From JBBSBL01 sp046330255 (GTDB lineage: Bacteria > Actinomycetota > Thermoleophilia > Solirubrobacterales > Solirubrobacteraceae), in assembly GCA_046330255.1 (NCBI GenBank), contig JAXLTC010000002.1, positions 1 through 64,000 on the forward strand: a stretch of DNA of 64,000 bases, given 5' to 3'. The notes under the pieces are model-generated. The model ran no database searches. It was not told where the DNA came from and saw only the letters and a list, made by a program, of their open reading frames with translations. This document shows, one piece after another, positions 25,643-37,475 of this stretch; position 1 is the first letter of the stretch, and every line of letters begins with the position of its first letter. Made by a program: the position numbers and the translations under genes.

Positions 25643-25670
25643 CGAGCCCGGCGCGCGATCGCCGGGCTCG
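25643..25670. terminator. Stem-loop after dodecin
   Basis: Arms CGAGCCCGGCG and CGCCGGGCTCG (11 perfect bp) around a 6-nt loop, 13 nt past the dodecin stop. There is no T-run, so it would be a GC-only (Rho-assisted or I-shaped) terminator. Confidence 0.5.
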
Positions 25671-25683
25671 CGAGAGATGTCCG

Positions 25684-25899
25684 TCAGTCGCCCGAGTCGT
25701 ACTTGAAGGAGATGTTCAGACGGACCCGGTAGTCCTTGACCTTGCCGTTCTCGATCGTCACGTCCTCGCGGACGACCTCGGCGACGCGGAGGTCGCGCAC
25801 GGTGCCCGCCGCGGTCTCGACCGCGTTGCGCGCCGCCGCCTCCCACGACTCGCCGCTGACCCCGATGACCTCGGTGACGCGGTACACGCTGTCTGCCAT
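25684..25899 (-). CDS. Dodecin (flavin-storage protein)
   Basis: The 71-residue protein (ADSVYRVTEVIGVSGESWEA, NAVETAAGTVRDLRVAEVVR, YRVRLNISFKYD) is a clear dodecin: one helix packed on three strands, twelve copies forming a hollow sphere that stores riboflavin/FMN. The Trp in SWEAA that stacks on the flavin is present. The ATG at 25899 follows GGGAGG 9 nt upstream. It is bracketed by two perfect hairpins, so it is probably a single-gene unit. Confidence 0.94.
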   Translation of the reverse strand: MADSVYRVTEVIGVSGESWEAAARNAVETAAGTVRDLRVAEVVREDVTIENGKVKDYRVRLNISFKYDSGD

Positions 25900-25933
25900 G
25901 TGGCCTCCCTCTCGCTCGTGACGGCCGGACGCC

Positions 25934-25961
25934 CCGGACCCTCCCACGTGGGAGGGTCCGG
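25934..25961. terminator. 28-bp perfect palindrome upstream of dodecin
   Basis: Arms CCGGACCCTCCCAC and GTGGGAGGGTCCGG are perfectly complementary with no spacer. It lies 9 nt after the stop of the upstream minus-strand gene and 35 nt before dodecin. It is probably a hairpin terminator for the upstream gene; an operator with CACGTG core is possible. Confidence 0.55.
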
Positions 25962-25970
25962 CACAAGGGG

Positions 25971-26300
25971 TCAGCGCTCCTCGACGAGCGCGACCGACGC
26001 CCAGAGCCCCACCGTCTCCTGGCACAGGCGCGCGGCCGCCTGCGCGAAGCGCCGGGCGGCGGCCGCATCGCCCTCGTCCCGGGCGCGGGCCGCGGCGCGT
26101 ACGAGGTCGTGGATCGCGGCAGCGTGAAGCTCGTCGACCTCGCCGCGCCGCTCGGCGGGCACGACCGTCCGCTCTGCCGGGTAGCTCGAGCGCTGCCCGC
26201 CCGCGGTCAGCCACCAGGGACGCGCGAGCACAGGGGCGCGCGCCGCAAGCTCGCCGTGCAGCTCGGAGTCGTCGAAGAGGGTGCCGTCGCTCGCCGCCAC
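25971..26300 (-). CDS. Hypothetical small alpha-helical protein
   Basis: The 109-residue protein has an N-terminal part with Trp/aromatic residues (TLFDDSELHGELAARAPVLA, RPWWLTAGG) and a long helical C-terminal part rich in Ala/Arg/Glu (DELHAAAIHDLVRAAARARD). I do not recognise a family. The GTG at 26300 is supported by CATACT ending 6 nt upstream (26307-26312, minus strand). It is divergent from the small membrane protein at 26324; the two -10-like boxes overlap. Confidence 0.7.
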   Translation of the reverse strand: MAASDGTLFDDSELHGELAARAPVLARPWWLTAGGQRSSYPAERTVVPAERRGEVDELHAAAIHDLVRAAARARDEGDAAAARRFAQAAARLCQETVGLWASVALVEER

Positions 26301-26323
26301 GCGGCCAGTATGACGTTCGGACC

Positions 26324-26650
26324 ATGGCCCGCCTGGGAGCGGCCGCGCGCCATCATGAACGCATGTGGACCACCCTGCTGCGGCGTGCCGTTCCCGTGCT
26401 GGCGCTCGCCCTGGCCGGCGGCCTGGTGCTCGGGCTGGCGGGCGGGAGCGCGTTCGCGATCGCGGCCGGTCTGTTCCTGCTCGGTGCCGCCGGGGTGCTG
26501 GCGATCTCGTTCGTGTTCCTGGAGATCGGCCTGGCCGAGGATCGCGAGCGGGCCGGGACCGAGGGCGAGCGCAGCGAGCGCGACGGATCCCACGGCCCGC
26601 GCCACCGGGAGCCCCCGGCCCGGCCGCCGCGCCGGCGGCGGCCCGACTGA
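26324..26650 (+). CDS. Small two-helix membrane protein
   Basis: The protein has two adjacent hydrophobic helices (AVPVLALALAGGLVLGLAGG and FAIAAGLFLLGAAGVLAISF) followed by a charged tail rich in Glu/Arg and Pro. From the ATG at 26324 it is 108 residues; the ATG at 26363 (MWTTLLRRAVP) gives 95 and is equally plausible. No function is recognised. Confidence 0.65.
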   Translation: MARLGAAARHHERMWTTLLRRAVPVLALALAGGLVLGLAGGSAFAIAAGLFLLGAAGVLAISFVFLEIGLAEDRERAGTEGERSERDGSHGPRHREPPARPPRRRRPD

Positions 26651-26700
26651 CCCGATCCACGCGCAGCCCCGCTGACGGCGAGGCCCGGCGCCGCGGCGCC

Positions 26701-26706
26701 TACGAT
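26701..26706 (+). promoter_or_regulatory. -10-like box of the PASTA lipoprotein gene
   Basis: TACGAT, 8 nt before the GTG at 26715. Confidence 0.45.
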
Positions 26707-26714
26707 TCGCCGTC

Positions 26715-27260
26715 GTGCACCGCGTCGCCGCCGCAGCGCTCGCCGCATGCCTGCCCCTGCTCGTGGCGTGCGGGTCGGAGGGCGGGCGGCCCGCGCCGAG
26801 CGCCCGGCTCGAGATTCGCGCTCCTGCCGACGGCGTCGTCGTGCGCTCGCGGGAGGTCGAGGTGACCGGGCGGATCGCGCCGCCCCAGGCGCAGGTCCTG
26901 GTCGCCGGCCGCGAGGTCGCGGTCGACGGCGGGGCGTTCCGCGCGACCGTCCCGGTGCGCGACGGCGTCAACGTCATCGACGTGATCGCGTCCGCCGCGG
27001 ACCGCTCGCCCGCGATGACCGCCGTGCGGGTGACGCGCGAGGCGACGATCCGCGTGCCCGACGTCACCGGTCTCGACCCGGCGAGCGCGCGGGACCGCCT
27101 CGCGGCCGCGGGCCTGGGCGTCACCGTCCGCGACGAGAGCGACCTGCTGGACGAGCTGCTCGTCCCGGTCAGCGCTCGTGTCTGCGGGACCGATCCGGCG
27201 GCGGGCGCGTCGGTGCGCCGCGGGGCGACCGTGGTCGTGAAGGTCGCGAAGGTCTGCTGA
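26715..27260 (+). CDS. PASTA-domain lipoprotein
   Basis: The 181-residue protein has a lipoprotein signal peptide with the lipobox LLVAC (Cys near residue 19), then an Ig-like beta domain (LEIRAPADGVVVRSREVEVT to DVIASAADRSPAMTAVRVTR, similar to the bacterial Ig-like domains that repeat VxGxV), then one PASTA domain (IRVPDVTGLDPASARDRLAA, ending VRRGATVVVKVAK). PASTA domains bind peptidoglycan or muropeptides and are normally the extracellular part of a Ser/Thr kinase. Here the adjacent, convergent kinase lacks PASTA, so the lipoprotein may act as a detached sensor; that is inference. Confidence 0.87.
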   Translation: MHRVAAAALAACLPLLVACGSEGGRPAPSARLEIRAPADGVVVRSREVEVTGRIAPPQAQVLVAGREVAVDGGAFRATVPVRDGVNVIDVIASAADRSPAMTAVRVTREATIRVPDVTGLDPASARDRLAAAGLGVTVRDESDLLDELLVPVSARVCGTDPAAGASVRRGATVVVKVAKVC

Positions 27261-27270
27261 CCCGGGCGCG

Positions 27271-28848
<1,578 letters not shown>

Positions 28849-28873
28849 GGCCGGGAGTCTGACGGGGGACCGC

Positions 28874-28879
28874 TAGCGT
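28874..28879 (+). promoter_or_regulatory. -10-like box of the P-type ATPase gene
   Basis: TAGCGT, 8 nt before the ATG at 28888. Confidence 0.45.
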
Positions 28880-28887
28880 CCGCGCCC

Positions 28888-31272
28888 ATGGAGCGCTCGA
28901 CCGCCGCGCCGGCGACCGCGCAGGCCGGGCTCGCCGAGGAGGAGGCCGCGCGCCGACTGCGCGCCCGCGGGCCGCTGCCGGAGCAGGCGACCAGCCGCTC
29001 CTACCTCTCGATCGTCCGCGCCAACACGCTGACGGTCTTCAACGCGATCCTCGCGGTGTTCGGGGCCCTGACGCTGGTCTTCGGCGAGTGGCGCGACGCG
29101 CTCTTCCTCGGGATCCTGGTCGCGAACACAGCGATCGGCATCGCGCAGGAGGTCAGGGCGAAGCTCGCGCTCGACCGGCTCGCGGCGCTGGTGGCGCCGA
29201 GCGCGACGGTCGTCCGCGACGGCGCCGCGCGCAGCGTGCCGGTGGGCGAGGTGGTCGCCGGGGACCTCGTGCGGCTCGCCCCGGGCGACCAGGTCGTCGC
29301 GGACGGCGAGCTCGCCGCGGCCGAGGGCCTGGCGGTCGACGAGTCGATCCTCACCGGCGAGTCGGAGGCGGTGGTGCGCGCGCCCGGCGAGCCGGTGTGG
29401 TCCGGCACCTTCGCGGTGGAGGGCAACGGGGCCTACGTGGTCACGGCTGTCGGTCCCGACTCCCGCGCGGCGCAGCTGACCGCGACCGCGCGCGCCTTCC
29501 GCCATCCGCGCTCCCCGCTGGAGCGAGCGATGGACCGCCTGCTGCTGACGCTCGCCGCGATCGGCGCGCCGCTCGCGATCCTGCTGACGGCCTCGCTGGT
29601 CCTGCGCGACCGCGACGCCGCCGAGAGCGTCCAGGTCGCCACCGCAGCGATCGTGAACATGGTGCCCGAGGGCCTGATCCTGCTGGTGTCGCTGACCGCC
29701 GCGGTCTCGGCGGTGAAAATGGCGCGCCGCGGCGTCCTCGCCCAGCAGCTGAACGCGATCGAGTCGCTCGCCTCGGTCGACGTGTTCTGCTCCGACAAGA
29801 CCGGCACACTGACCGAGCCGAGCCTGCGCGTGGTCGGGGTGCGCCCGGCGGACGGCGTCGCGGAGGACGTGCCGCGCCGCGCGCTCGCGCGCTTCGCGGC
29901 CGCGGCTCCGTCGCCCAACGCGACGCTCGCGGCGGTCGGCGACGCCGGCCTCGACCCCGGAGACGGAGGCGGGTCCCGCGTCACCGCCGAGGTCCCGTTC
30001 TCCTCCGCGCGGCGCTGGAGCGCGCTCGAGGTCGGCGGCGAGCGCATCGTGCTCGGGGCGCCCGAGCGCTTCGCGGGCGCCGACCCCGGGCTCGCGGCGC
30101 GTGCGGCGCGCGAGGCGGCGGCGGGGCGGCGCGTCCTCGCCGTCGGCACGACGCCGGCGCCGCTGCCGGCCGCGGCGCCCGACGCGCCGTTCCCCGAGGA
30201 CGTGCTGGCGCTCGGAATCGTCGTGCTCGCCGAGCGGCTGCGGCCCGACGCCGACCGCACCGTCGCCTTCCTGACCGACGAGGACGTGCTGCTGCGGGTG
30301 CTCTCGGGCGACGCTCCGGCGACCGTCGGCGCGATCGCGCGTGACGCGGGCGTCCCCGGCGAGCGGGAGGCCCTCGACGGGGAGTCGCTGCCGGAGGACC
30401 CCGGCGAGCTTCGCGACGCGGTTCTCGCGGCCCCGGCGGTCGGGCGCATCTCGCCGGACGGAAAGCGGCGCGTGGTCGAGTCGCTGCGCGAGTCCGGCCG
30501 CTACGTGGGCATGGTCGGCGACGGCGTCAACGACGTTCCCGCGCTGAAGGCGGCCCGCCTCGCGATCGCGCAGGGCACGGGCACCCAGATGGCGCGCAGC
30601 GTCTCCGATCTCGTGCTCGTGAACGGCGACTTCGCGGCGGTCCCGCCGATGGTCGCGGAGGGGCGGCAGATCCTGCGCAACATCCAGCGCGTCGCCCGCC
30701 TCTTCGTGACCAAGAGCGTGTATGCGGCGTTCCTGCTGGTCGCGGTCGGGATCACGACCGCCACCTATCCCCTGCTCCCGCGCCACTTCACGATCGCCTC
30801 GACGCTGACGATCGGGATCCCGTCGTTCGTGCTCGCGCTCGCCCCGAGCAGCGGCCCGTGGCGCCCGGACCGCTTCCTCGCGCAGGTCGCGCGGTTCGCC
30901 ATCCCGGCCGGGCTGGCGATCGGTGCCGGGATCGCGCTCGGCTACGCGCTCGCGCGCGGCGCGCTCGACCTCCCGCGCCTGGAGGCGCGGACCGCGGCGC
31001 TGGGCATCGTGGTGGTCTGCGGCCTCGCGGTCGTGATGGCGCTGGAGGCGGAGCCCGGCCGCCGCCGGGTCCTGGTCGGGGCCCTGTGCGCGCTGATGCT
31101 GCTCTGCTTCGCCGCGCTGCTCGCGCTGCCCGGGGCGCGGAGCTTCTTCGAGCTCGCGGTGCCGACGGGCGAGATGGCGGCGGCCTGGGCGGCGGGGACG
31201 TCGCTCGGCCTGGCGCTGATGGCGCTCGGTCTGCGGCTGGCGCGGCGGTTCGCCCCGCCGCCCGGCGACTGA
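28888..31272 (+). CDS. Cation-transporting P-type ATPase, CtpE-like (probable Ca2+)
   Basis: The 794-residue P-type ATPase has the actuator motif LTGES, the phosphorylation site DKTGT (Asp near 303), the hinge GDGVNDVPALKAA and about ten membrane helices, with the last block of helices in residues 610-790. It lacks the CPx motif of heavy-metal pumps; helix M4 carries VNMVPEGL, the PEGL motif shared by P2-type and CtpE-like pumps. The whole protein resembles mycobacterial CtpE, which imports Ca2+, so Ca2+ is the best guess. The start is the ATG 8 nt after TAGCGT. It is divergent from the kinase gene with only 39 nt between. Confidence 0.9.
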   Translation: MERSTAAPATAQAGLAEEEAARRLRARGPLPEQATSRSYLSIVRANTLTVFNAILAVFGALTLVFGEWRDALFLGILVANTAIGIAQEVRAKLALDRLAALVAPSATVVRDGAARSVPVGEVVAGDLVRLAPGDQVVADGELAAAEGLAVDESILTGESEAVVRAPGEPVWSGTFAVEGNGAYVVTAVGPDSRAAQLTATARAFRHPRSPLERAMDRLLLTLAAIGAPLAILLTASLVLRDRDAAESVQVATAAIVNMVPEGLILLVSLTAAVSAVKMARRGVLAQQLNAIESLASVDVFCSDKTGTLTEPSLRVVGVRPADGVAEDVPRRALARFAAAAPSPNATLAAVGDAGLDPGDGGGSRVTAEVPFSSARRWSALEVGGERIVLGAPERFAGADPGLAARAAREAAAGRRVLAVGTTPAPLPAAAPDAPFPEDVLALGIVVLAERLRPDADRTVAFLTDEDVLLRVLSGDAPATVGAIARDAGVPGEREALDGESLPEDPGELRDAVLAAPAVGRISPDGKRRVVESLRESGRYVGMVGDGVNDVPALKAARLAIAQGTGTQMARSVSDLVLVNGDFAAVPPMVAEGRQILRNIQRVARLFVTKSVYAAFLLVAVGITTATYPLLPRHFTIASTLTIGIPSFVLALAPSSGPWRPDRFLAQVARFAIPAGLAIGAGIALGYALARGALDLPRLEARTAALGIVVVCGLAVVMALEAEPGRRRVLVGALCALMLLCFAALLALPGARSFFELAVPTGEMAAAWAAGTSLGLALMALGLRLARRFAPPPGD

Positions 31273-31275
31273 GCC

Positions 31276-31578
31276 TCAGCGCCGGCGCCGGCGCGCCCAG
31301 AGCACCACGACGGCGGTCGCGGCGAGCACGCCGAGCAGGAGCGGCGCGCGGCTCGCGGCGGAGCGCTCGGGGCCCGCCGGCACCCCGCCGCCGCCGATCG
31401 CGAACGCCTCGGCCGCGAGCGTGTCGTGCGGCTCCTCGATCCCGGACGGGTCGGCGTCGGGCGCCCGGCGCGGCGCCGCCGGGATCGCGAACTCCTCGGC
31501 CGCGAGCGTGTCGTGCGGCTCCTCGATCCCGGACGGGTCGTCGGGTGCGGGGTCCTGTCCGGCTCGCTCGGGGCTCAC
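31276..31578 (-). CDS. Small tail-anchored protein with an internal duplication
   Basis: The 100-residue protein consists of two copies of DPSGIEEPHDTLAAExFAI separated by a short Pro/Ala/Arg linker, then a Gly/Pro spacer, one C-terminal membrane helix (APLLLGVLAATAVVVLWA) and a basic end (RRRRR). The topology predicts a cytosolic acidic N-terminus anchored at its tail. It is convergent with the P-type ATPase, 3 nt between stops. No family is recognised. The duplicated motif, conserved at both DNA and protein level, looks like a short binding peptide. Confidence 0.7.
   Translation of the reverse strand: MSPERAGQDPAPDDPSGIEEPHDTLAAEEFAIPAAPRRAPDADPSGIEEPHDTLAAEAFAIGGGGVPAGPERSAASRAPLLLGVLAATAVVVLWARRRRR
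31396..31540. repeat. Two 58-bp direct repeats inside a small membrane protein gene
   Basis: Units 31396-31453 and 31483-31540 differ at a single base and are 87 bp apart, a multiple of three, so the reading frame is kept. A recent in-gene duplication is the likely origin. Confidence 0.88.
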
Positions 31579-31653
31579 GCTCGCATCGTGTCAGGTCGGG
31601 CGCCGCAGCGCCGGGCGGCGGAGCGCTCCGACCGGCGCGCCCGGGCGTCGGGT

Positions 31654-31667
31654 CGCACTACAGTGCG
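31654..31667. promoter_or_regulatory. Dyad and -10-like box upstream of the DUF3089 esterase gene
   Basis: CGCACTACAGTGCG has 6-bp perfect arms around AC and contains TACAGT, a possible -10 box 32 nt before the ATG at 31697. A repressor site over the promoter is possible. Confidence 0.35.
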
Positions 31668-31696
31668 CGCCGCACCCGAGACGAGGAGAGCCCGCG

Positions 31697-32857
31697 ATGA
31701 CGCGGATCGGACGGCGTCGTGCGCTGCTGGCGATCACAGCGGCGGTTGGAACCGGAGCGCTCGGCGGGGTCGCCGTCCCGCAGGCGTCCGCGACCACCTG
31801 GCTGTGCCGGCCGGGGCTCGCGCACAACCCCTGCACGCCGGGCCTGAGCACCACCCGCTTCTCGCCCGCCGGCGCGAGGCTCGGCGTCCAGCGCGTCACC
31901 GCCGTACGCAGGCCGAAGATCGACTGCTTCTACGTCTACCCGACGGTCAGCGACCAGAAGACCGTCCAGGCGAACCTCCACGTCGACCCGGTGCAGCGCT
32001 CGATCGCGCTCTACCAGGCCGCCCGCTACTCCCAGCTCTGCCGCATCTACGCGCCGATGTACCGCCAGCTCACGCTGAAGGCGATCTCCGGCAAGGTCCC
32101 GGCCGCAGCCGCCGCGAGCGCGTTCGCCGACGTGCGCTCGGCCTGGAGGGACTACCTCGCCCGCTACAACCACGGCCGCGGCGTCGTGCTGATCGGGCAC
32201 TCGCAGGGCGCGGGGATGCTGACGCAGCTCGTGCGCACCGAGATCGACCGCAAGCCCGCCGTCCGCCGCCGGCTCGTCTCCGCGCTGCTGCTCGGGGGCA
32301 ACGTGGTCGTGCCCGCCGGGCGCGACGTGGGCGGGAGCTTCGCGCACGTCCCGGCCTGCCGCTCACGCACCCAGCTCGGCTGCGTGGTCGCGTTCTCGAC
32401 CTACGACGAGACGCCCCCCGCGAACTCCCTGTTCGGCCGCGTCTCCGCGCGCTTCGGGAGCCTCTTCCACCTGCCTACGGGCCGCCGCTACCGCGTGCTC
32501 TGCACCAACCCCGCGGCGCTGCGCGGCGGGTCGGCGCCGATCGACCCGATCTTCCCGAGCGCGCCGTTCGCGCCCGGCTCCTCGATCGCGGCCGGGATCG
32601 CGCTGCTCAAGATCAAGCTCCCGACCGCCCGTACGACATGGGTGAGCGTGCCCGGGAGCTACTCGGCGCGCTGCACGACGTCGAACGGGGCGAGCGTGCT
32701 GATGATCACCCCGCGCCGCGGCGCGCCGAAGCCGACCGCGTCGCCGGACCCGACCTGGGGACTGCACCTGATGGACGCGAACGTCGCGCTGGGCAACCTC
32801 GTGGACCTCGTGCGCAGCGAGGCCGCCGCCTACGCGCGGGGGTCCGCCGGGCGCTAG
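31697..32857 (+). CDS. Secreted DUF3089-type alpha/beta hydrolase (esterase/lipase-like)
   Basis: The 386-residue protein has a signal peptide (RRALLAITAAVGTGALGGVA, possibly Tat given GRRRALL) and an alpha/beta-hydrolase core with the nucleophile elbow GHSQGAGML (Ser near residue 173). The N-terminal IDCFYVYPTVSDQ and the later AFSTYDETPP match DUF3089 proteins known from actinobacteria and proteobacteria, some of which are annotated as lipases. Four or more cysteines suggest disulfides in the mature exported form. It has ACGAGGAGAG ahead of the ATG. The substrate is unknown. Confidence 0.87.
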   Translation: MTRIGRRRALLAITAAVGTGALGGVAVPQASATTWLCRPGLAHNPCTPGLSTTRFSPAGARLGVQRVTAVRRPKIDCFYVYPTVSDQKTVQANLHVDPVQRSIALYQAARYSQLCRIYAPMYRQLTLKAISGKVPAAAAASAFADVRSAWRDYLARYNHGRGVVLIGHSQGAGMLTQLVRTEIDRKPAVRRRLVSALLLGGNVVVPAGRDVGGSFAHVPACRSRTQLGCVVAFSTYDETPPANSLFGRVSARFGSLFHLPTGRRYRVLCTNPAALRGGSAPIDPIFPSAPFAPGSSIAAGIALLKIKLPTARTTWVSVPGSYSARCTTSNGASVLMITPRRGAPKPTASPDPTWGLHLMDANVALGNLVDLVRSEAAAYARGSAGR

Positions 32858-32878
32858 ACCGGCGCCGGCCGCGCCCGG

Positions 32879-34273
32879 TCAGCCCGGGCAGCCGGCGACC
32901 GAGGCGTTGGCCAGCCTGTACAGTGGGGCGCCGGAGCCGGCGGCGACGGTAGGTCCTGCGACCACGTCGCGCTTGCCGTCTCCGGTGAGGTCGCCCGCGT
33001 CGGCGATGACCCGCCGTGCGCCCGTCTGCAGCGGGTCGGGCAACGAGGTGTTCACCCCGAAGGTGCCGTTCCCGCCGCAGAAGGCCGTCCCGCCGTTGCC
33101 GTTCGCATCGAGCTTTCCGGTCATCGCGAGCAGGTCCTGGCCGGTGCCCGACCGCTTGCTGTAGACGACGACGTCGTCGCTGTCGTCACCGTCGAGGTCG
33201 GCGAGCAGCGGCGCGCCGAGGGTCGCGCCGGCGCCCTGGTTGGGCACCGGCGTCGTCTGCCAGCCCAGCAGCGGGTAGTCGCGCGGGACGAACGCCGAGA
33301 CCGCGAGCTTGCCGTCGTCGGCCACGGTCGACACGGCCCAGAGCGTGGTGCGGAAGGTTGAAGGCCGGGGCACGCCGTCGCAGATCGTGGCTCCCAGGAA
33401 CGTGTAGCACGGGGTGGTTCCGTGGCGGATCACGGCTCCGCTCCCGGCGGCGAGGGCGCTGCGCGCCCCGGTGATCGGGAACTTCGCGGCGGCGGTCGTC
33501 CCGCCGGTGTCGAACGGCGGGATCGCGACCAGCGTGGGGTTCTCGCCCGCGGAGTCGTTCGCGGCGTAGGCGATCTCCGAGAGGTCGCTGCTCGACGCGC
33601 CGTCGGCGAATCCGACGGGCCGCCAGGTCCGGCCGCTGGGAGGCGTCGGCGGGGGAACGGTGGCTGCGAGCGACGGCGGCTGCCCGTTCAGCACGTTCGA
33701 GTAGACGCGGACCGTTCCGTCCGCGTAGAGCACCGCCACGTCGGGGCCGTCCGGGCACGCCGGGCCGAGTGGGCCGCCGCAGCCCTGCGGGCGGTTGCGG
33801 ACGAAGTCGCCGACCTCGATGTCGGTGCAGCACCCGCTCGTGGGGATGCCGAAGGTCATGGTCGTGTCGTCGACCGGACCGCCGGCGAGCTTGCGGTAGA
33901 TCCGCACCACGTAGAAGCCGGACTCGTTGCAGCACGCGACCACGTCGTCCCGGTTGTCGGCGTCCATGTCGGCGAGGCGCGCCGTGTCGGCGGCCTTCCC
34001 GAGCAGGGCGCCGGTCTTGGTGAAGGAGCCGCCCGGCAGCCCGCCGTAGATCTGGATGCTCTTGCCCGCGCTGCCCTGGACGGCCGCCACGGCGTCCGGC
34101 CTTCCGTCGCCGTCGAGGTTGCCCGCGGCGAGCGAGTTGGCCTGGTTGAAGGCGGTGGGATCGGCCGGCGGCGCGGCCGTCGTGGGCGCGCCGAGGATCG
34201 CGCATCCCCCGGCCCCGGTTGCGGCGAGCGCCGCCAGCAGACCGATGGTCAAGACACGACGCATCCTGCGCAT
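32879..34273 (-). CDS. Lipoprotein with FG-GAP/VCBS repeats
   Basis: The 464-residue protein has a lipoprotein signal (VLTIGLLAALAATGAGGC, Cys near 24) and a beta-propeller formed by FG-GAP repeats, recognisable by the Ca2+-binding loops GNLDGDGRPDAVA, ADMDADNRDDVVAC, ADLDGDDSDDVVV and GDLTGDGKRDVVAG. It is expected to sit on the outer face of the membrane as a Ca2+-stabilised adhesin- or binding-like protein. The ATG at 34273 follows GGGGAG 6 nt upstream. It converges with the DUF3089 esterase gene and is divergent from lon. Confidence 0.85.
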   Translation of the reverse strand: MRRMRRVLTIGLLAALAATGAGGCAILGAPTTAAPPADPTAFNQANSLAAGNLDGDGRPDAVAAVQGSAGKSIQIYGGLPGGSFTKTGALLGKAADTARLADMDADNRDDVVACCNESGFYVVRIYRKLAGGPVDDTTMTFGIPTSGCCTDIEVGDFVRNRPQGCGGPLGPACPDGPDVAVLYADGTVRVYSNVLNGQPPSLAATVPPPTPPSGRTWRPVGFADGASSSDLSEIAYAANDSAGENPTLVAIPPFDTGGTTAAAKFPITGARSALAAGSGAVIRHGTTPCYTFLGATICDGVPRPSTFRTTLWAVSTVADDGKLAVSAFVPRDYPLLGWQTTPVPNQGAGATLGAPLLADLDGDDSDDVVVYSKRSGTGQDLLAMTGKLDANGNGGTAFCGGNGTFGVNTSLPDPLQTGARRVIADAGDLTGDGKRDVVAGPTVAAGSGAPLYRLANASVAGCPG

Positions 34274-34395
34274 GCGAGCTCCCCCTCGATTCGGCGGCCG
34301 GTCCCAGTCCGTCACCGCGCGGCGATCCTATGCACGCCGCTGTACGTCTGGTGGAGGTTCGCTGGGAAGGCCGCCCTGGGAACGCACGCTAAACT

Positions 34396-34412
34396 GCTTA
34401 CCAAGCGTAAGC
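34396..34412. promoter_or_regulatory. Palindrome upstream of lon
   Basis: GCTTACCAAGCGTAAGC: 6-bp perfect arms around CAAGC, 27 nt before the lon ATG, in a lower-GC pocket. It does not match the HspR (CTTGAGT-N7-ACTCAAG) consensus. Confidence 0.4.
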
Positions 34413-34439
34413 TGCTATCCCGAAAGGTCCCGTTAGCCC

Positions 34440-36725
<2,286 letters not shown>

Positions 36726-36809
36726 GCGCGTGGCTGGCGTCAGCGGGGACGGAGAGCGTGCCGGCGAGGTGTCAATATCTCACCGGGGACAGGCCATCGT
36801 TCCAAGCCA

Positions 36810-37025
36810 CTAGCTGCTCTCGTATGAGCGTTGCCGTGCACGCCGTCGCAACGAGCTGAATGTCAGCCAGAACGAGGCGGCGAACACCAAGCCCGTCAAG
36901 AGCACGAAGAGACGCGGATGGTGAATCTGTCGTATGGCTACCAACGCCACGTTGGTGGCAACCAAGGCGACAACGAGGGCCAGCAGCGAATGCCAGGCGA
37001 GTCGTGCTCGGGTGCGGGCTTTCAT
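36810..37025 (-). CDS. Small two-helix membrane protein
   Basis: The 71-residue protein has two hydrophobic helices (SLLALVVALVATNVALVA and LFVLLTGLVFAASFWLTF) and a basic tail (SSLRRRARQRSYESS). No ribosome-binding site is visible at the ATG. Base composition here is lower in GC than in the flanking genes. The two-helix pattern supports a real gene, but no family is recognised. Confidence 0.55.
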   Translation of the reverse strand: MKARTRARLAWHSLLALVVALVATNVALVAIRQIHHPRLFVLLTGLVFAASFWLTFSSLRRRARQRSYESS

Positions 37026-37120
37026 GGAGTCGAGCGCCTGGACGGGTCTCAGGTAGCGTAGCTGCGTCGGATGACCTCAGGTGGTCTTCTCCACAAACGC
37101 CCGGTGGCGACGAAGTCATC

Positions 37121-37432
37121 ATGCATGACTGCTTGACGGTCGACGAGTTTCTCGGAGTGCTGGTGGACGCTGACGGACACGACGTCTATGCGACGCTTGT
37201 CGATGCCACCGGCCGACAACACGCCTCGTTGCAGGGTCCGCTTCGGCTGGAGCGGCGGGAGTCCATGTTTGCCCCGGGCACCTCGACCGGCGAGATCCTG
37301 CAGGTGATCCGGGTCGGTCCCGATCGCATCGTGTTCTGGAACGACGCCACGATTTCATGGATCGATCGCCACACCGGTTTCCTAGAGATCGCCCAGTCGT
37401 CGGTCACATGGGGGCTGTCCGGTCTTCTGTGA
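37121..37432 (+). CDS. Hypothetical protein
   Basis: The 103-residue protein (MHDCLTVDEFLGVLVDADGH, LQGPLRLERRESMFAPGTST, VFWNDATISWIDRHTGFLEI) looks like a compact alpha/beta or beta-barrel domain with many Asp/Trp residues. No family is recognised. It lies with the small membrane gene in a patch of lower GC between lon and the cupredoxin gene, which suggests acquisition from elsewhere. Confidence 0.55.
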   Translation: MHDCLTVDEFLGVLVDADGHDVYATLVDATGRQHASLQGPLRLERRESMFAPGTSTGEILQVIRVGPDRIVFWNDATISWIDRHTGFLEIAQSSVTWGLSGLL

Positions 37433-37460
37433 GTGGTGGGGTGATCGGCGCGGCGCCGCA

Positions 37461-37466
37461 TAGACT
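37461..37466 (+). promoter_or_regulatory. -10-like box of the cupredoxin gene
   Basis: TAGACT, 9 nt before the ATG at 37476. Confidence 0.4.
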
Positions 37467-37475
37467 CCGGGCGCG

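Noticed and set aside
36726..36809. Possible IS end remnant near TGTCAATATCTCACCGGGG
   Set aside because: It felt reminiscent of an insertion-sequence terminus, but there is no second end and no transposase fragment to support it.
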